Below, piece after piece: positions 1 through 8,635 of a stretch of DNA of 64,000 nucleotides. A program made the position numbers and the translations under genes. Position 1 is the stretch's first letter. Each line of letters opens with the position of its first letter. The stretch is from Actinophytocola sp035634895 (GTDB lineage: Bacteria > Actinomycetota > Actinomycetes > Mycobacteriales > Pseudonocardiaceae). The stretch is from positions 1 through 64,000 of the forward strand of contig NZ_DASQCC010000095.1 of the NCBI RefSeq assembly GCF_035634895.1, given 5' to 3'. The notes beneath the pieces were generated by a model. That model was not told where the DNA came from. It saw only the letters and a program-made list of their open reading frames with translations, and searched no databases.

Positions 1-642
1 CAGGGCCCTGGCCTTGCCCAGCAGCGCCGCCGGCCGTGACCGCACGAACCGCTCGCGGAGGAACGCCGTCAGCGCCGGGGTGACCGCCGGGTTCGGCGGG
101 CTCATCGCGTCCAGCTGCTCCCGCAGCTTCTGCACCGCCTCGATGCCGTGCTTGCGCATGGTCGGCTCGCCGATGTCGAGTGTCTGTCGCCGCAGGCCCT
201 CCGGCAGCTCGGACGGCCCGGTGCACATCAGCGTCAGCCCGGCCACGGGCGCGCCGGCCAGCACGGCGGCCCGCGCCACCAGCCCGCCGAACGAATGGCC
301 GAGCAGCACGACCGGACCGCCCTCGGTCGCGAGCTTGCCGACCAGCTCGGCGACCACCGCGCCGAGCGCCGACGGCTGGTACGCGGCCTCGTCGTCCGGG
401 CCGGCGGACTCGTACTGCCCAGGCAGGTCGATGGCGATGGCGTCGAACCCGCCCGCCGCGATGGCGTCGAGCAGGGGTGCGAAGTCCTCTTTGGACCCGG
501 TGTAGCCGGGCATCAACAGCGCGGTCGGGCGCGGTTCCGTCGTGTTGACGGCACGCCTGCGTAACGCGGCGACCGGACCGTACCGGCCGTGTAGGTCAAC
601 CCGGTCCGCCCCGTTCGGGGTCAACTGCGACGGAGTGCTCAC
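1..642 (-). CDS. alpha/beta hydrolase, 3' end beyond the window edge
   Basis: The reverse strand stays open from a GTG at 642 to the window edge (about 214 residues). It reads as an alpha/beta-hydrolase-fold protein: a MPGYTGS stretch where the oxyanion-hole loop is expected, then LLGHSFGG, the nucleophile elbow with Ser at the centre of GxSxG. The acid/His part of the triad would lie partly outside the window, so the fold is clear but not the substrate. The N-terminus is polar with no signal peptide, so it is probably cytosolic. The start is the first start codon after an in-frame stop, and the frame has strong GC at third positions. It is followed on the same strand by 145 bases without a gene, which show only a short direct repeat (ccaccggtc) near 771-787. 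The forward ORFs across it are shadows. Confidence 0.8.
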   Translation of the reverse strand, partial: MSTPSQLTPNGADRVDLHGRYGPVAALRRRAVNTTEPRPTALLMPGYTGSKEDFAPLLDAIAAGGFDAIAIDLPGQYESAGPDDEAAYQPSALGAVVAELVGKLATEGGPVVLLGHSFGGLVARAAVLAGAPVAGLTLMCTGPSELPEGLRRQTLDIGEPTMRKHGIEAVQKLREQLDAMSPPNPAVTPALTAFLRERFVRSRPAALLGKARAL

Positions 643-787
643 ACCTTGAGTGTGCCCCAGAAGAGCTCGCAAAAGCGTGGAGTCCTCGCTGACTTGTGGC
701 CGACAGCACGAAAGTCGTGAAGAGTTACCCGCGACCTCGTGACCGTACCCTGACCAGCGCGGCGACCAGCCACCGGTCGGCCACCGG

Positions 788-2176
788 TCAGCGCAGCGCG
801 ACCAGCGTGTCGCCCCGCTGTTCCAGCACGATCGGACCGATCTTCGACATCGTGACCAGGCCGTCGTAGTCACCGCGGTCGACGGGTGTCTTCGCGACCT
901 GTTGGCCGGTCGCCGGGTCGAGCACGGCTATCCCGCCGGACACCGGAACCAGGATCTTGCCGGCGAACGCGGTGCCGGGACCGAGCGCGCGGTCGACCGT
1001 CCACAGTGGCCGGAGGTCGTCGAGCGACAGCGCGATTGTCTTCGTGCCGGTGAACCAGTACACCGCGCCGGTCACCCGGTTCACGGCCACCGTGTGGTCC
1101 TTCGGCTCGGTGCGCAGGTCGTTCACGCCGATCGCCAGCGGGTAGGTCTTGACCTGCACGCCCTTCTCGTCGAGCACGACCAGCTGGTTCGGGTTCGGCG
1201 TCACGATCGCGGTGCACCGCGCCACCTCGTCCGGCTTCGCGGGGTCCAGCCGGCACTGGTCGCTCATCGCCACGACCTGCGCGCCCTTGCCGACCACGAC
1301 ACTCGACTCGATGACCGGCTTCTCGGAGTCGTTCTCGTTGCCGGTCGCCTTGTAGACGGTCAGGCGGTCGCTCGGGTCGGTCGGGCAGTGCTCGATGACG
1401 GCGATCTTGCCGGACGCCACCGAGACCGTCCCGTACGTGCAGCCGACCCGCGGCTGCTTGTCCGGGTTCACGACGGCCGGGATCCTGCCGTACTCCATGG
1501 TCTGCACGAGGTCCGACCGCCAGGTCGTGAGCAGTCGCGACCCGGTGGTGGTGACGTAGCCGCTGTTGTCGTACAGCAGCCGCGTGCCCAACTCGGCGTC
1601 GGAGTCACGCTGGCCCTGGAACGGCTTGTCCGGCTGCTCGTTGTCCTGCGTCGGCCGCCCGCGCTGGCCCGTCGCCGGCCAGAGCGCGGTCACCTCGCTG
1701 CAGCCGCCCTTCTTGCGCGGGTCGCCGTCGGGCAGCAGGTCACCGGTCCTGGCGTACACGGCGATGGCCATCTGCCACGCCCCGGTGACCGTGCACAGCG
1801 GCAGGTTCCGGGTGTAGCGCCAGCGCACCTCGCCGGTCAGCGGGTCGCGGCCGGCGACCTCGCCGCCGTTCCCGGTGACGACCGCCGGGCCGACGGCCAC
1901 GGGCTCCGGCGTGGCGGACGACTTCGCCCGCCACACCTCGCCGAGCGACGGCGGGAAGGTCGCCGGCCGGGCCGGGGAGGACATGGTGCCCGCATAGGTC
2001 TGCGAGGCGGTCGCGCGGATGTCGCTGGACCGCCACAGGAGCAGCCCGCCCACGAGTACCGCCACCGCGATCACGGCGGCGACGAGGACGTCCCGCTTGC
2101 GGTGGAAACTCGTCCGCTCCCCGTGCTCGACAGGTTCGTCGGTCCCGTGAAGCACGTCCTCGTCGCCGATAGTCAC
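788..2176 (-). CDS. membrane-anchored beta-propeller-like protein (Rv3212 family)
   Basis: This 462-residue protein has a polar N-terminus ending in basic residues (FHRKRD, about 25-30), one strong hydrophobic helix (about 31-48), then a long extracellular part. The outer part has repeated short strands with GxVRW, GTKTIALSLDDLRPLW and a GGIAVLDPATGQQ segment, the rhythm of PQQ/WD-type propeller blades. It lacks an obvious catalytic motif. It is the gene downstream of a rhlE-type helicase with only four bases between them (stop at 2181, ATG at 2176), so the two are almost certainly cotranscribed. The same pairing, Rv3211-Rv3212, exists in M. tuberculosis as I recall. Function is unknown; a binding or scaffold role at the outer face of the membrane is inference. 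Confidence 0.75.
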   Translation of the reverse strand: MTIGDEDVLHGTDEPVEHGERTSFHRKRDVLVAAVIAVAVLVGGLLLWRSSDIRATASQTYAGTMSSPARPATFPPSLGEVWRAKSSATPEPVAVGPAVVTGNGGEVAGRDPLTGEVRWRYTRNLPLCTVTGAWQMAIAVYARTGDLLPDGDPRKKGGCSEVTALWPATGQRGRPTQDNEQPDKPFQGQRDSDAELGTRLLYDNSGYVTTTGSRLLTTWRSDLVQTMEYGRIPAVVNPDKQPRVGCTYGTVSVASGKIAVIEHCPTDPSDRLTVYKATGNENDSEKPVIESSVVVGKGAQVVAMSDQCRLDPAKPDEVARCTAIVTPNPNQLVVLDEKGVQVKTYPLAIGVNDLRTEPKDHTVAVNRVTGAVYWFTGTKTIALSLDDLRPLWTVDRALGPGTAFAGKILVPVSGGIAVLDPATGQQVAKTPVDRGDYDGLVTMSKIGPIVLEQRGDTLVALR

Positions 2177-2180
2177 GCGA

Positions 2181-3794
2181 CTAGTCTGCCGAACCGCCTG
2201 TTTCGCTCGTGTTGGGCGTCTCGCTCACGGGCACGCCGCCCCGCCTGCGGGTCCGGTTCCGGTTGCGGGCCGGCCGGTCCGACTTGGGCGCCGAGGTCAC
2301 CTCCGGCGTCTCGGCGGCCGCCTCGCCCTCGCCACCACGGCGGCGGGTCCGCCTGCGCTGGCGTGGCTCGCCGGTGGGCTCGCTCGCCTCGGCCTTGCGG
2401 GGCTTGTCCGTGGTGCTCTTGCCGGCCGGGCGCGTGCGCTTCCGGTTGCGGCTCTTCTTCTTGCCGCCCAGGTCCTCCTCGGGCTCGGCCGCCAGGCCGG
2501 CGCGGGTCCGCTTCGCCAGCGGCAGCCGACCGGTCGAGTCCTCGGGGATGCCCAGGTCGGCGAACAGGTGCGGCGACGTCGAGTACGTCTCCACCGGCTC
2601 CGGCATGTCCAGGCCCAGCGTGTCGCTGATCAGCTTCCAGCGCGGCTCCTCGTCCCAGTCGACGAGCGTGACGGCCACCCCCTCGCGCCCGGCGCGGCCC
2701 GTGCGGCCGATCCGGTGCACGTAGGTGCCCTCGTCCTCGGGGCACTGGAAGTTGATCACGTGCGTGACGTCGTCGATGTCGATGCCGCGGGCCGCCACGT
2801 CCGTGGAGATGAGGACGTCGACCTTGCCGGACCGGAACGCCCGCAGCGACTGCTCGCGCGCGCCCTGGCCCAGGTCACCGTGGACGGCGGCCACGGCGAA
2901 GCCGCGCTCCTCGAGGTCGTCGGCGACCTTCTGCGCGGTCCGCTTGGTCCGGCTGAAGATCATCGTCAGGCCGCGGTCCGACGCCTGCAGCGCCCGCGCC
3001 ACGATCTCGATCTTGTCGAGCGAGTGCGCCCGGTAGACGAACTGGCGGGTGCGCTCGTGGATGGCCCCCGCGTCGTTCTCCTCGGCCCGGATGTGGGTCG
3101 GCTGGTGCAGGAACGTGCGGGCCAGCGTGATGATCGGGCCCGGCATGGTGGCCGAGAACAGCATGGTCTGCCGCTCGTCCGGCACCATGACGAGGATCCG
3201 CTCGACGTCGGGCAGGAAGCCCAGGTCGAGCATGCGGTCGGCCTCGTCGAGCACCAGCGCGCGGACCTTGCCGAGCACCAGGTGACGCTGCTCGGCGAGG
3301 TCGAGCAGGCGGCCGGGGGTGCCCACGACGATGTCCACGCCCTTGCGGAGCGCGGCGATCTGCTGCTCGTACGGCCGGCCGCCGTAGACGGAGGTCACGC
3401 GGGCGCCGAGGTGCTTGCCGGCGTCGGTCAGGTCGTGGGTGACCTGCAGGCACAGCTCGCGTGTCGGCACGACGACCAGCACCTGTGGGGTGCCGTCGCC
3501 GGGGATGTCGAGGCGGTGCAGCAGCGGCACGCCGAAGCCCAGCGTCTTGCCGGTGCCGGTGCGTGCCTGGCCGATGATGTCCTCGCCGGCGAGCGCCAGC
3601 GGCAGGGTCAGCTCCTGGATCGCGAAGGTCCGCTCGATGCCGGCCTCGGAAAGGGCCTTGACGATCTCCTCCTGGACGCCGAAGTCGGCGAACGTGGGGG
3701 AGTCGTTGAGGACCGGTGCGTCCGCCTTCAGCGGATGTGACGTGTCGGTGTCGGGGACGCCTGCCTCGCTGTGTTCCAACTCGATGACGTCCAT
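2181..3794 (-). CDS. rhlE: DEAD-box ATP-dependent RNA helicase, RhlE type
   Basis: An RNA helicase that uses ATP to remodel RNA duplexes or ribonucleoprotein. Motifs run in canonical order: a Q motif with FADFG and IQELTLP (about 35-65), motif I ARTGTGKT (77-84), PTREL, TPGRLLD, DEAD in VLDEADRML, SAT, then the C-terminal RecA domain with TDVAARGID and HRIGRTGRAGREG. After about residue 420 there is a basic, Arg/Lys-rich disordered tail, usual for actinobacterial RhlE and likely an RNA-binding extension. I start at the ATG at 3794 (537 residues, close to the 527 of Rv3211). The frame is open upstream to an ATG at 3908, but that extension reads as low-quality Arg/Pro sequence. Divergent from the ferritin-like gene across a 193-base shared promoter region. 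Confidence 0.9.
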   Translation of the reverse strand: MDVIELEHSEAGVPDTDTSHPLKADAPVLNDSPTFADFGVQEEIVKALSEAGIERTFAIQELTLPLALAGEDIIGQARTGTGKTLGFGVPLLHRLDIPGDGTPQVLVVVPTRELCLQVTHDLTDAGKHLGARVTSVYGGRPYEQQIAALRKGVDIVVGTPGRLLDLAEQRHLVLGKVRALVLDEADRMLDLGFLPDVERILVMVPDERQTMLFSATMPGPIITLARTFLHQPTHIRAEENDAGAIHERTRQFVYRAHSLDKIEIVARALQASDRGLTMIFSRTKRTAQKVADDLEERGFAVAAVHGDLGQGAREQSLRAFRSGKVDVLISTDVAARGIDIDDVTHVINFQCPEDEGTYVHRIGRTGRAGREGVAVTLVDWDEEPRWKLISDTLGLDMPEPVETYSTSPHLFADLGIPEDSTGRLPLAKRTRAGLAAEPEEDLGGKKKSRNRKRTRPAGKSTTDKPRKAEASEPTGEPRQRRRTRRRGGEGEAAAETPEVTSAPKSDRPARNRNRTRRRGGVPVSETPNTSETGGSAD

Positions 3795-3987
3795 GTCCTT
3801 GATCTGCTCAGTGATGTGAATCTCTCCCTTGTCCAGCGCGCTCCGCCCTGGACGGGCCGCTCGACCGCACCGTCTGCCGAGGCACGGGAGGGCCGGCGAG
3901 GCGCGCACACCCTCTTCACGCGGCTGGCGAAAAAGCCTGCGTTTGGGCTCAGTCTACCTGCGATGTTCGCCGGATACGCTCAGGGCC

Positions 3988-4659
3988 ATGAGCGAGTCTG
4001 GCGATGCCGCCGCGAAAGTGGACATTGACCCCGGGGTTGTTGACCTGCTCGGAGTCCTTGCTTATGGCGAGCTGTCGGCCTTCGACCGGCTCGCCGAGGA
4101 CGCGCGGACCGCCCCGTCCCTCGACGGCCGGGCCGCGCTGTCGGCCATGGCCGCCGCCGAGATGGGGCACTACCAGCGCATCGAGCGCCATCTCGCCGGG
4201 CACGGCATCGACGTCCGGGAGGCCATGCGGCCGTTCATCGGGCACTTCGACACCTTCCACGCCTCGACCGCGCCCCGGTCGTGGCTGGAGTCGCTCGTCA
4301 AGGCGTACGTCGGCGACGGGCTGGCCGCCGACCTGTACCGGGAGATGGCGACCTGGCTCGACCCCGAGACGTCCGCGCTGGTCACCGAGGTGCTCGCGGA
4401 CACCGGCCACTCGGCGTTCGCCGAGCGCATGGTCCAGGCCGCCATCGACACCGACCGCACCGTGCGCGACCGGCTGGCCCTGTGGGGACGCCGGCTCCTG
4501 GGGGAGGCGCTGACGCAGGCGCAGTACGTCGTGGCCGAGCGTGACGGGCTCGCCGAGCTGATCGTGGCGGGCACCGGCGACCTCGCGGGAATCGCGGCGT
4601 TGTTCCGGCGGTTGCAGCAGCAGCATGGCAAGCGGATGTCCGCACTCGGACTCGGCTAG
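3988..4659 (+). CDS. ferritin-like fold protein (Rv3210c/MiaE-like family)
   Basis: A 223-residue, mostly helical protein. The N-terminal half has the ferritin-like carboxylate pattern: YGELSAFDRL (about 28-37), AAAEMGHYQRIERHL (about 52-66, an ExxHxxxxxH-like arrangement) and later REMATWLDPETSALV. Relatives include tRNA 2-methylthio-isopentenyladenosine hydroxylase (MiaE)-type di-iron proteins, but I see no complete set of six metal ligands, so the enzymatic role is open. The start is the ATG at 3988, where homology-like sequence (MSESGDAAAK) begins; the open frame further upstream is not convincing. It is transcribed away from rhlE, and DUF3107 follows 36 bases later, the Rv3210c-Rv3208A neighbourhood of mycobacteria. 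Confidence 0.8.
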   Translation: MSESGDAAAKVDIDPGVVDLLGVLAYGELSAFDRLAEDARTAPSLDGRAALSAMAAAEMGHYQRIERHLAGHGIDVREAMRPFIGHFDTFHASTAPRSWLESLVKAYVGDGLAADLYREMATWLDPETSALVTEVLADTGHSAFAERMVQAAIDTDRTVRDRLALWGRRLLGEALTQAQYVVAERDGLAELIVAGTGDLAGIAALFRRLQQQHGKRMSALGLG

Positions 4660-4695
4660 CCTGAGTACGTCGTTCTGTCGTAATTGGAGGTCAAC

Positions 4696-4923
4696 GTGGA
4701 GGTCAAGGTCGGAGTCGCGGACACCGCGCGGGAGCTGCTGATCAACAGCTCGCAGACTCCGGAAGAGGTCGAGGCGTTGGTGGCCGACGCGTTGAAGGGC
4801 TCCTCGGGCACGTTGACGCTCATCGACGACAAGGGGCGCCGCTACGTGGTGCCCGCGGCGAGGGTCGCGTACGTGGAGATCGGCTCCGCCGACTCGCGGC
4901 GTGTGGGCTTCGCCACCGCCTGA
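4696..4923 (+). CDS. DUF3107 small protein (TB9.4 family)
   Basis: A 75-residue cytosolic protein clearly of the TB9.4/Rv3208A family: it starts with EVKVGVADTAREL and continues with QTPEEVEALV, LIDDKGRRYVVPAARVAYVEIG and DSRRVGF, which match the M. tuberculosis protein almost block by block. I choose the GTG at 4696 rather than the upstream TTG at 4684, because GGAGG at 4686-4690 is a proper ribosome binding site for 4696 and the family begins at this point. Biochemical function is unknown. It follows the ferritin-like gene closely and is separated from the convergent TetR gene by a hairpin. Confidence 0.9.
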   Translation: MEVKVGVADTARELLINSSQTPEEVEALVADALKGSSGTLTLIDDKGRRYVVPAARVAYVEIGSADSRRVGFATA

Positions 4924-4935
4924 TCCGGGATTTGC

Positions 4936-4968
4936 ACGAGGGCAGGGCCTCCGGGTCCTGCCCTTCGT
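4936..4968. terminator. bidirectional hairpin terminator candidate
   Basis: An inverted repeat, GGGCAGG (4940-4946) and CCTGCCC (4957-4963), with a 10-base loop. It can be extended outward by ACGA pairing with TTCGT through one bulged base. It lies between the convergent DUF3107 and TetR genes, so it can serve both. The T-tract is short, as is common in high-GC actinomycetes. Confidence 0.6.
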
Positions 4969-5019
4969 CGTGCCCGGGCCCCGTGTTCGGACGCGGATGC
5001 CGTGCGCGCGCCGGCCCGC

Positions 5020-5730
5020 TCAGCCGGCCGAGGGCGCCGGCAGCTTCACGACCCTGTTCAGCTCGAGCGGCTTGTTCGGTTCGAGGGCGACCCCATGCGA
5101 ACGGGTGAAGCCGTCGATGGCGGACCAGATGATCTGGGTCAGGTACTCGACGACCGCCTCGCGGCTCATCGTCTGGCGGTCCAGCCACCACTCGCTGACG
5201 TTCTGGACCATGCCGACGATGCCGTGCGCCCACGGCTCCGCGGCGCCCGAGTCGAGGCTCATCGCCCGCAGGTAGTCGCCGAGCAGGGTCGACAGGGCCT
5301 GCGCGATGAGCTCCTTGTCCTCGGCCACGATGTCCTGCTCGACCGCCCGGTTGGCAAGGTTGCGGCGCAGCAGCATCCGGTACAGGTGCGGGTGCTCCTC
5401 GACCGTCGAGAAGAACGCGTCGAGGCTCTTGCGGATCCGCGGTACCGGCGCCTCCTCGTTGTTCATCGCCGGGATGAGCCGGTCGAAGAGGATCTCCGTG
5501 CCCCGGTGGCCGAGCGCCACGAACAGGTCGGCCTTGTCGGTGAAGTGCCGGTACAGGACCGGCTTGGTCACCCCGGCCTCCGCCGCGATGTGGTCCATGC
5601 CGACCTCGGGCCCGTGCTCCGCCAGCGCGCGCATCGCGGCCTCGACGAACTCCGCCCGCCGAGCCGCGCGATGCGACCGCCAGCGGTCCCGTCTCGCGTC
5701 GCCGGTCGAGCCGCCGGTTGCTTCTGGCAT
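5020..5730 (-). CDS. TetR/AcrR-family transcriptional regulator
   Basis: A 236-residue regulator. The N-terminal helix-turn-helix (about 25-75) shows the family signature: AAMRALAEHGPEVGMDHIAAEAGV followed by TKPVLYRHFTDKADLF, with the recognition-helix PVLYRHF block. The C-terminal part (about 90-225) is the variable helical ligand and dimer domain and ends with a proline-rich tail. It lies 16 bases downstream of a second TetR gene on the same strand, so the two probably share a transcript; the HTH blocks are similar but the C-terminal halves differ. No ligand can be inferred. The convergent gene on the other side is DUF3107, the position that Rv3208 (TetR) occupies in mycobacteria. Confidence 0.88.
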   Translation of the reverse strand: MPEATGGSTGDARRDRWRSHRAARRAEFVEAAMRALAEHGPEVGMDHIAAEAGVTKPVLYRHFTDKADLFVALGHRGTEILFDRLIPAMNNEEAPVPRIRKSLDAFFSTVEEHPHLYRMLLRRNLANRAVEQDIVAEDKELIAQALSTLLGDYLRAMSLDSGAAEPWAHGIVGMVQNVSEWWLDRQTMSREAVVEYLTQIIWSAIDGFTRSHGVALEPNKPLELNRVVKLPAPSAG

Positions 5731-5746
5731 TTTGGCGACGCTACTC

Positions 5747-6391
5747 CTAGCCGTGTTGCTGAAGTGGGAAGCCGCCGCCGATTCCCTTCCAGGCCAGCGT
5801 GCTGATCAGGCCCACGGCCTCGTCCTTGGTCATCGTCCGGTTGTTGGCGAGCCACGAGCGCGCCGCCACCTGGCTGATCCCCACGAGCCCCACCGCGAGC
5901 AGCCGCGCGGGCTCCTCGTCGAGGCCCGCGTCCGCGGTGATGGTCCGCGTGATGGCCCGCACGCACGCGTCGGTGCCCCGGTCGATTGCCGCCTGGACGA
6001 CCGGCTCGCCGCGCAGGTCGGACTCGAACACCAACCGGTACGCCTGGCTCTCGCCGTCCACGAAGTCGAAGTACGCGCTCACGGCGTTGCGGACCCGCAC
6101 CTTGTTGTCCGTGGTCGACTCCATCGCGTCGGTGACCCGCATGATGAGCTCGTCGACATGGATCTCCAGCAGCGCGAGGTACAGCTCCAGCTTGCCGGGG
6201 AAGTGCTGGTAGAGCACGGGCTTGGACACTCCGGCCCGCTCCGCGATCTCGTCCATGGCCGCCGCGTGGTAGCCGTTGGCCGCGAAGACGTCCTGGGCGG
6301 CGGCAAGCAGCTGAGCCCGCCGCGCCGTACGCGGCAGTCGCGCCGCTCGGTTCCCCTGTCCAGCCAGCCCGTGCTGAATCGTTTCCGACAT
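5747..6391 (-). CDS. TetR/AcrR-family transcriptional regulator (second of a tandem pair)
   Basis: A 214-residue TetR protein. The HTH spans about residues 20-65, with AAQDVFAANGYHAAAMDEIAERAGV and SKPVLYQHFPGKLELY; the C-terminal ligand domain includes RVRNAVSAYFDFVDGESQAYRLV. The GGVSKPVLYQHFPGKLELYLALL-type block resembles Rv3208 more than its neighbour does. The start is the ATG at 6391, preceded by a clear GGAGGGG ribosome site at about 6398-6404; an ORF extending further upstream to 6673 is spurious. It is divergent from an alpha/beta hydrolase gene with an 84-base intergenic region, which is the natural place for its operator and makes that hydrolase a candidate target. Confidence 0.88.
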   Translation of the reverse strand: MSETIQHGLAGQGNRAARLPRTARRAQLLAAAQDVFAANGYHAAAMDEIAERAGVSKPVLYQHFPGKLELYLALLEIHVDELIMRVTDAMESTTDNKVRVRNAVSAYFDFVDGESQAYRLVFESDLRGEPVVQAAIDRGTDACVRAITRTITADAGLDEEPARLLAVGLVGISQVAARSWLANNRTMTKDEAVGLISTLAWKGIGGGFPLQQHG

Positions 6392-6475
6392 AAAACCCCT
6401 CCGGGTCCCTCGCGAATCGGGGTCACCGACCCGTGGTCCGACCTTACTCGCCGGTAATGCTCCACCGGGAGAGTC

Positions 6476-7474
6476 ATGGACACTGGAACGATGAGTGCTT
6501 TCGCCGAGCCACGTCCTCCCGTCACGTTCGTCCCCATGTCGGACGCCGTCCTGCCGGCCGTGGACATGTCGATCCCGCCGTGGCCCGGCGAGGACCGGAC
6601 CTCCGGCGAAGTGCGGCTCCACGTCCGCGTCACGCCTGGTCCGGACGGTGTGCCGACCGCCGTCTACGTGCACGGCCTCGGCGGCTCGGCCACCAACTGG
6701 ACCGACCTGGCGGATCAGCTCTCCGGCTTCGCGCCCGGCCTGTCCCTGGACCTACCCGGGTTCGGCCGGTCCGAACCGCCGCGTGTCTTCGACTACTCCA
6801 TCCCCGCGCACGCGGACGCGGTCGCCCGTTTCATCCGAGGTCTCGGCGCCGGCCCGGTCCACCTGTTCGGCAACTCGATGGGCGGCGCGATCTCCATGTA
6901 CGTCGCCGCCGACCACCCCGACCTGGTGCGCACGCTGACGCTCGTGTCGCCGGCGGTGCCGGACCTGCGGCCGTTCGCCTCGCGCATGTCCGACCCGCGG
7001 CTGGCCGTCGCCTACCTGCCGCTGGTCGGCGCGTCGGTGCGCAGGCGCATGGCGTCCGAACCGGCCGACGTACGTGTCATGCGGCTGCTGCGGCTGTGCT
7101 TCGCCGAGCCGGACAAGATCCCGCAGTCCCGCCGGGACGAGGCGGGCCGGGAGCTCGCGGAGCGCGAGCGGCTGGTGTGGGCCAACCCCGCGCTCGCCCG
7201 CAGCACGATCGGCCTGTTCCGGTCGTGGATGGCGCCGAGGTCGAGGTCGATGTGGTCGCTCGCGCCGCGGATCAAGGCGCCGACACTGGTCGTGTGGGGC
7301 GCCGACGACAAGCTGGTCACCGTGCGCAAGGCGCCGAGGACGGCACGCCTGATCCCGAGGGCGCGGCTGCTGGTGCTGCCGAGGACCGGGCACGTCGCGC
7401 AGATGGAGCGGCCGGGCACGGTCGCCCGCGCGGTGCTGGGGATGTGGGAGCAGAGTGCCGCTGGCAACTGGTGA
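6476..7474 (+). CDS. alpha/beta hydrolase
   Basis: A 332-residue alpha/beta hydrolase with a complete motif set: oxyanion loop HGLGGSATNW (about 64-73), nucleophile elbow GNSMGG (Ser in the middle), the acid strand VVWGADDK and the catalytic His in TGHVAQMERP near the C-terminus. There is no signal peptide or membrane helix, so it is probably cytosolic. GGGAG ending a few bases before the ATG at 6476 supports this start. The esterase/epoxide-hydrolase-like sequence does not reveal a substrate. It is divergent from a TetR gene, a common arrangement for TetR-controlled hydrolases. The DUF3152 gene follows after 39 bases on the same strand. Confidence 0.85.
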   Translation: MDTGTMSAFAEPRPPVTFVPMSDAVLPAVDMSIPPWPGEDRTSGEVRLHVRVTPGPDGVPTAVYVHGLGGSATNWTDLADQLSGFAPGLSLDLPGFGRSEPPRVFDYSIPAHADAVARFIRGLGAGPVHLFGNSMGGAISMYVAADHPDLVRTLTLVSPAVPDLRPFASRMSDPRLAVAYLPLVGASVRRRMASEPADVRVMRLLRLCFAEPDKIPQSRRDEAGRELAERERLVWANPALARSTIGLFRSWMAPRSRSMWSLAPRIKAPTLVVWGADDKLVTVRKAPRTARLIPRARLLVLPRTGHVAQMERPGTVARAVLGMWEQSAAGNW

Positions 7475-7513
7475 GTCGCGCGCCGGTATTCCCCCTGTGG
7501 CACTCTTGTTGTC

Positions 7514-8524
7514 GTGACGAGACCTGTCCGTGACCGGTATCGCGCCGATGAGCGCCGCACGTCGGCAGAGCCGTTGGCCGCGAAGTGGCGCCCCACGGAC
7601 GACCCGCCGACGGGCAGGCGCCGGGCGGTGCGGCACAAGAAGGGCGGGCTGGCCGCGTACGGCTGGCGTATCTACGCGGTGCCGCTGCTGCTCGCGGTGA
7701 CCGCGCTGGTCGTGGTCCAGACCGTGAACGACAAGGACTCGCCGGGCGCGGCGGCCGCCGGGTCGACGACCACCCGCGACGCCCCGGACACCGGTGACGT
7801 GTACGTGGGCGGTCCGCGGGTCACCGAGAAGCCGGCCAAGGCCGCCAACCCGAACATCCCGACCGCCGAGCTGCCGGCGGGTCCGGACTACCTGCAGGGG
7901 GGCTCCGGCAACTTCTCCGTGGTCGCCGGCACGACTCCTCGGGTCGGCGGCGGCGGGAAGGTGTTCACCTACACGATCGAGGTCGAGGACGGGATCGACC
8001 TGGCCCCGTACGGCGGCAGCGACTCGTTCGGCCGGCTGGTCGACTCGACGCTCGCCGACCCGCGCGGCTGGGCGGGGACCGGGCAGGTGTCGGTGCAGCG
8101 GGTCGACGGCAACGCGAAGCCGGACATCCGGTTCACCCTGGCGACGCCCGACACCGTGCACCGGCCGGACTTCTGCGGCTACTCGATCAAGTACGAGTCG
8201 TCGTGCTGGCGACGCTCGGAGAAGCGCGTGATGATCAACCTGGCGCGCTGGGTGCGGGGCGCGCTGGCCTTCGGCGGCGACATCGGGTCCTACCGCGAGT
8301 ACGCCATCAACCACGAGATCGGGCACGCGTTCGGCAACGGGCACGTCGGCTGCACTGAGCAGGGCGGGCTGGCCCCGGTGATGATGCAGCAGTCGTTCGG
8401 CACGTCGAACAACTACGTCGCGCAGCTCAACCAGCAGGCCGACAACGACGACCCGGTGCAGGCGGACGGCAAGACGTGCCGCTTCAACCAGTGGCCCAAC
8501 CCGCAGGCGCAACCGCCGACCTGA
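7514..8524 (+). CDS. DUF3152 membrane-anchored zincin-like protein
   Basis: A 336-residue protein with a polar basic N-terminus, one transmembrane helix (about 53-70), a Ser/Thr/Pro-rich linker, then an extracellular domain from about 115. The domain contains HEIGHAFGNGH (267-277), an HExxHxxxxxH pattern as in metzincin-type zinc proteases, followed by MMQQSFG, which could act as the Met-turn. Cys pairs (GYSIKYESSCW, GHVGC, KTCRF) may form disulfides. It belongs to the DUF3152 family (Rv3207c type); proteolysis is suggested by the motif but, as far as I know, not shown for the family. Starts at GTG 7514. The synteny with moeZ downstream matches mycobacteria (Rv3207c-Rv3206c). Confidence 0.82.
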   Translation: MTRPVRDRYRADERRTSAEPLAAKWRPTDDPPTGRRRAVRHKKGGLAAYGWRIYAVPLLLAVTALVVVQTVNDKDSPGAAAAGSTTTRDAPDTGDVYVGGPRVTEKPAKAANPNIPTAELPAGPDYLQGGSGNFSVVAGTTPRVGGGGKVFTYTIEVEDGIDLAPYGGSDSFGRLVDSTLADPRGWAGTGQVSVQRVDGNAKPDIRFTLATPDTVHRPDFCGYSIKYESSCWRRSEKRVMINLARWVRGALAFGGDIGSYREYAINHEIGHAFGNGHVGCTEQGGLAPVMMQQSFGTSNNYVAQLNQQADNDDPVQADGKTCRFNQWPNPQAQPPT

Positions 8525-8597
8525 TCCGCGCCGCCGCGCGTCTCGCGATGTGGGAGCCGGGGAAGGCCGAGTGGGACGATCGCGTTGAAGGTGTGGA

Positions 8598-8616
8598 GAC
8601 TTGGGTTCACCAAGTC
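8598..8616. promoter_or_regulatory. inverted repeat in the moeZ leader (operator or hairpin candidate)
   Basis: A perfect 7-base inverted repeat, GACTTGG and CCAAGTC, with a 5-base spacer, lying just before the GAGGAGG ribosome site (about 8624-8630) of moeZ. Its position suits a repressor operator or an RNA hairpin that affects translation. No regulator can be assigned from sequence. Confidence 0.35.
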
Positions 8617-8635
8617 ACGCGTCGAGGAGGAACCC

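Noticed and set aside
3795..3908. N-terminal extension of rhlE to an ATG at 3908
   Set aside because: Extension is Arg/Cys/Pro-rich, without a ribosome site, and would make the protein longer than family members.
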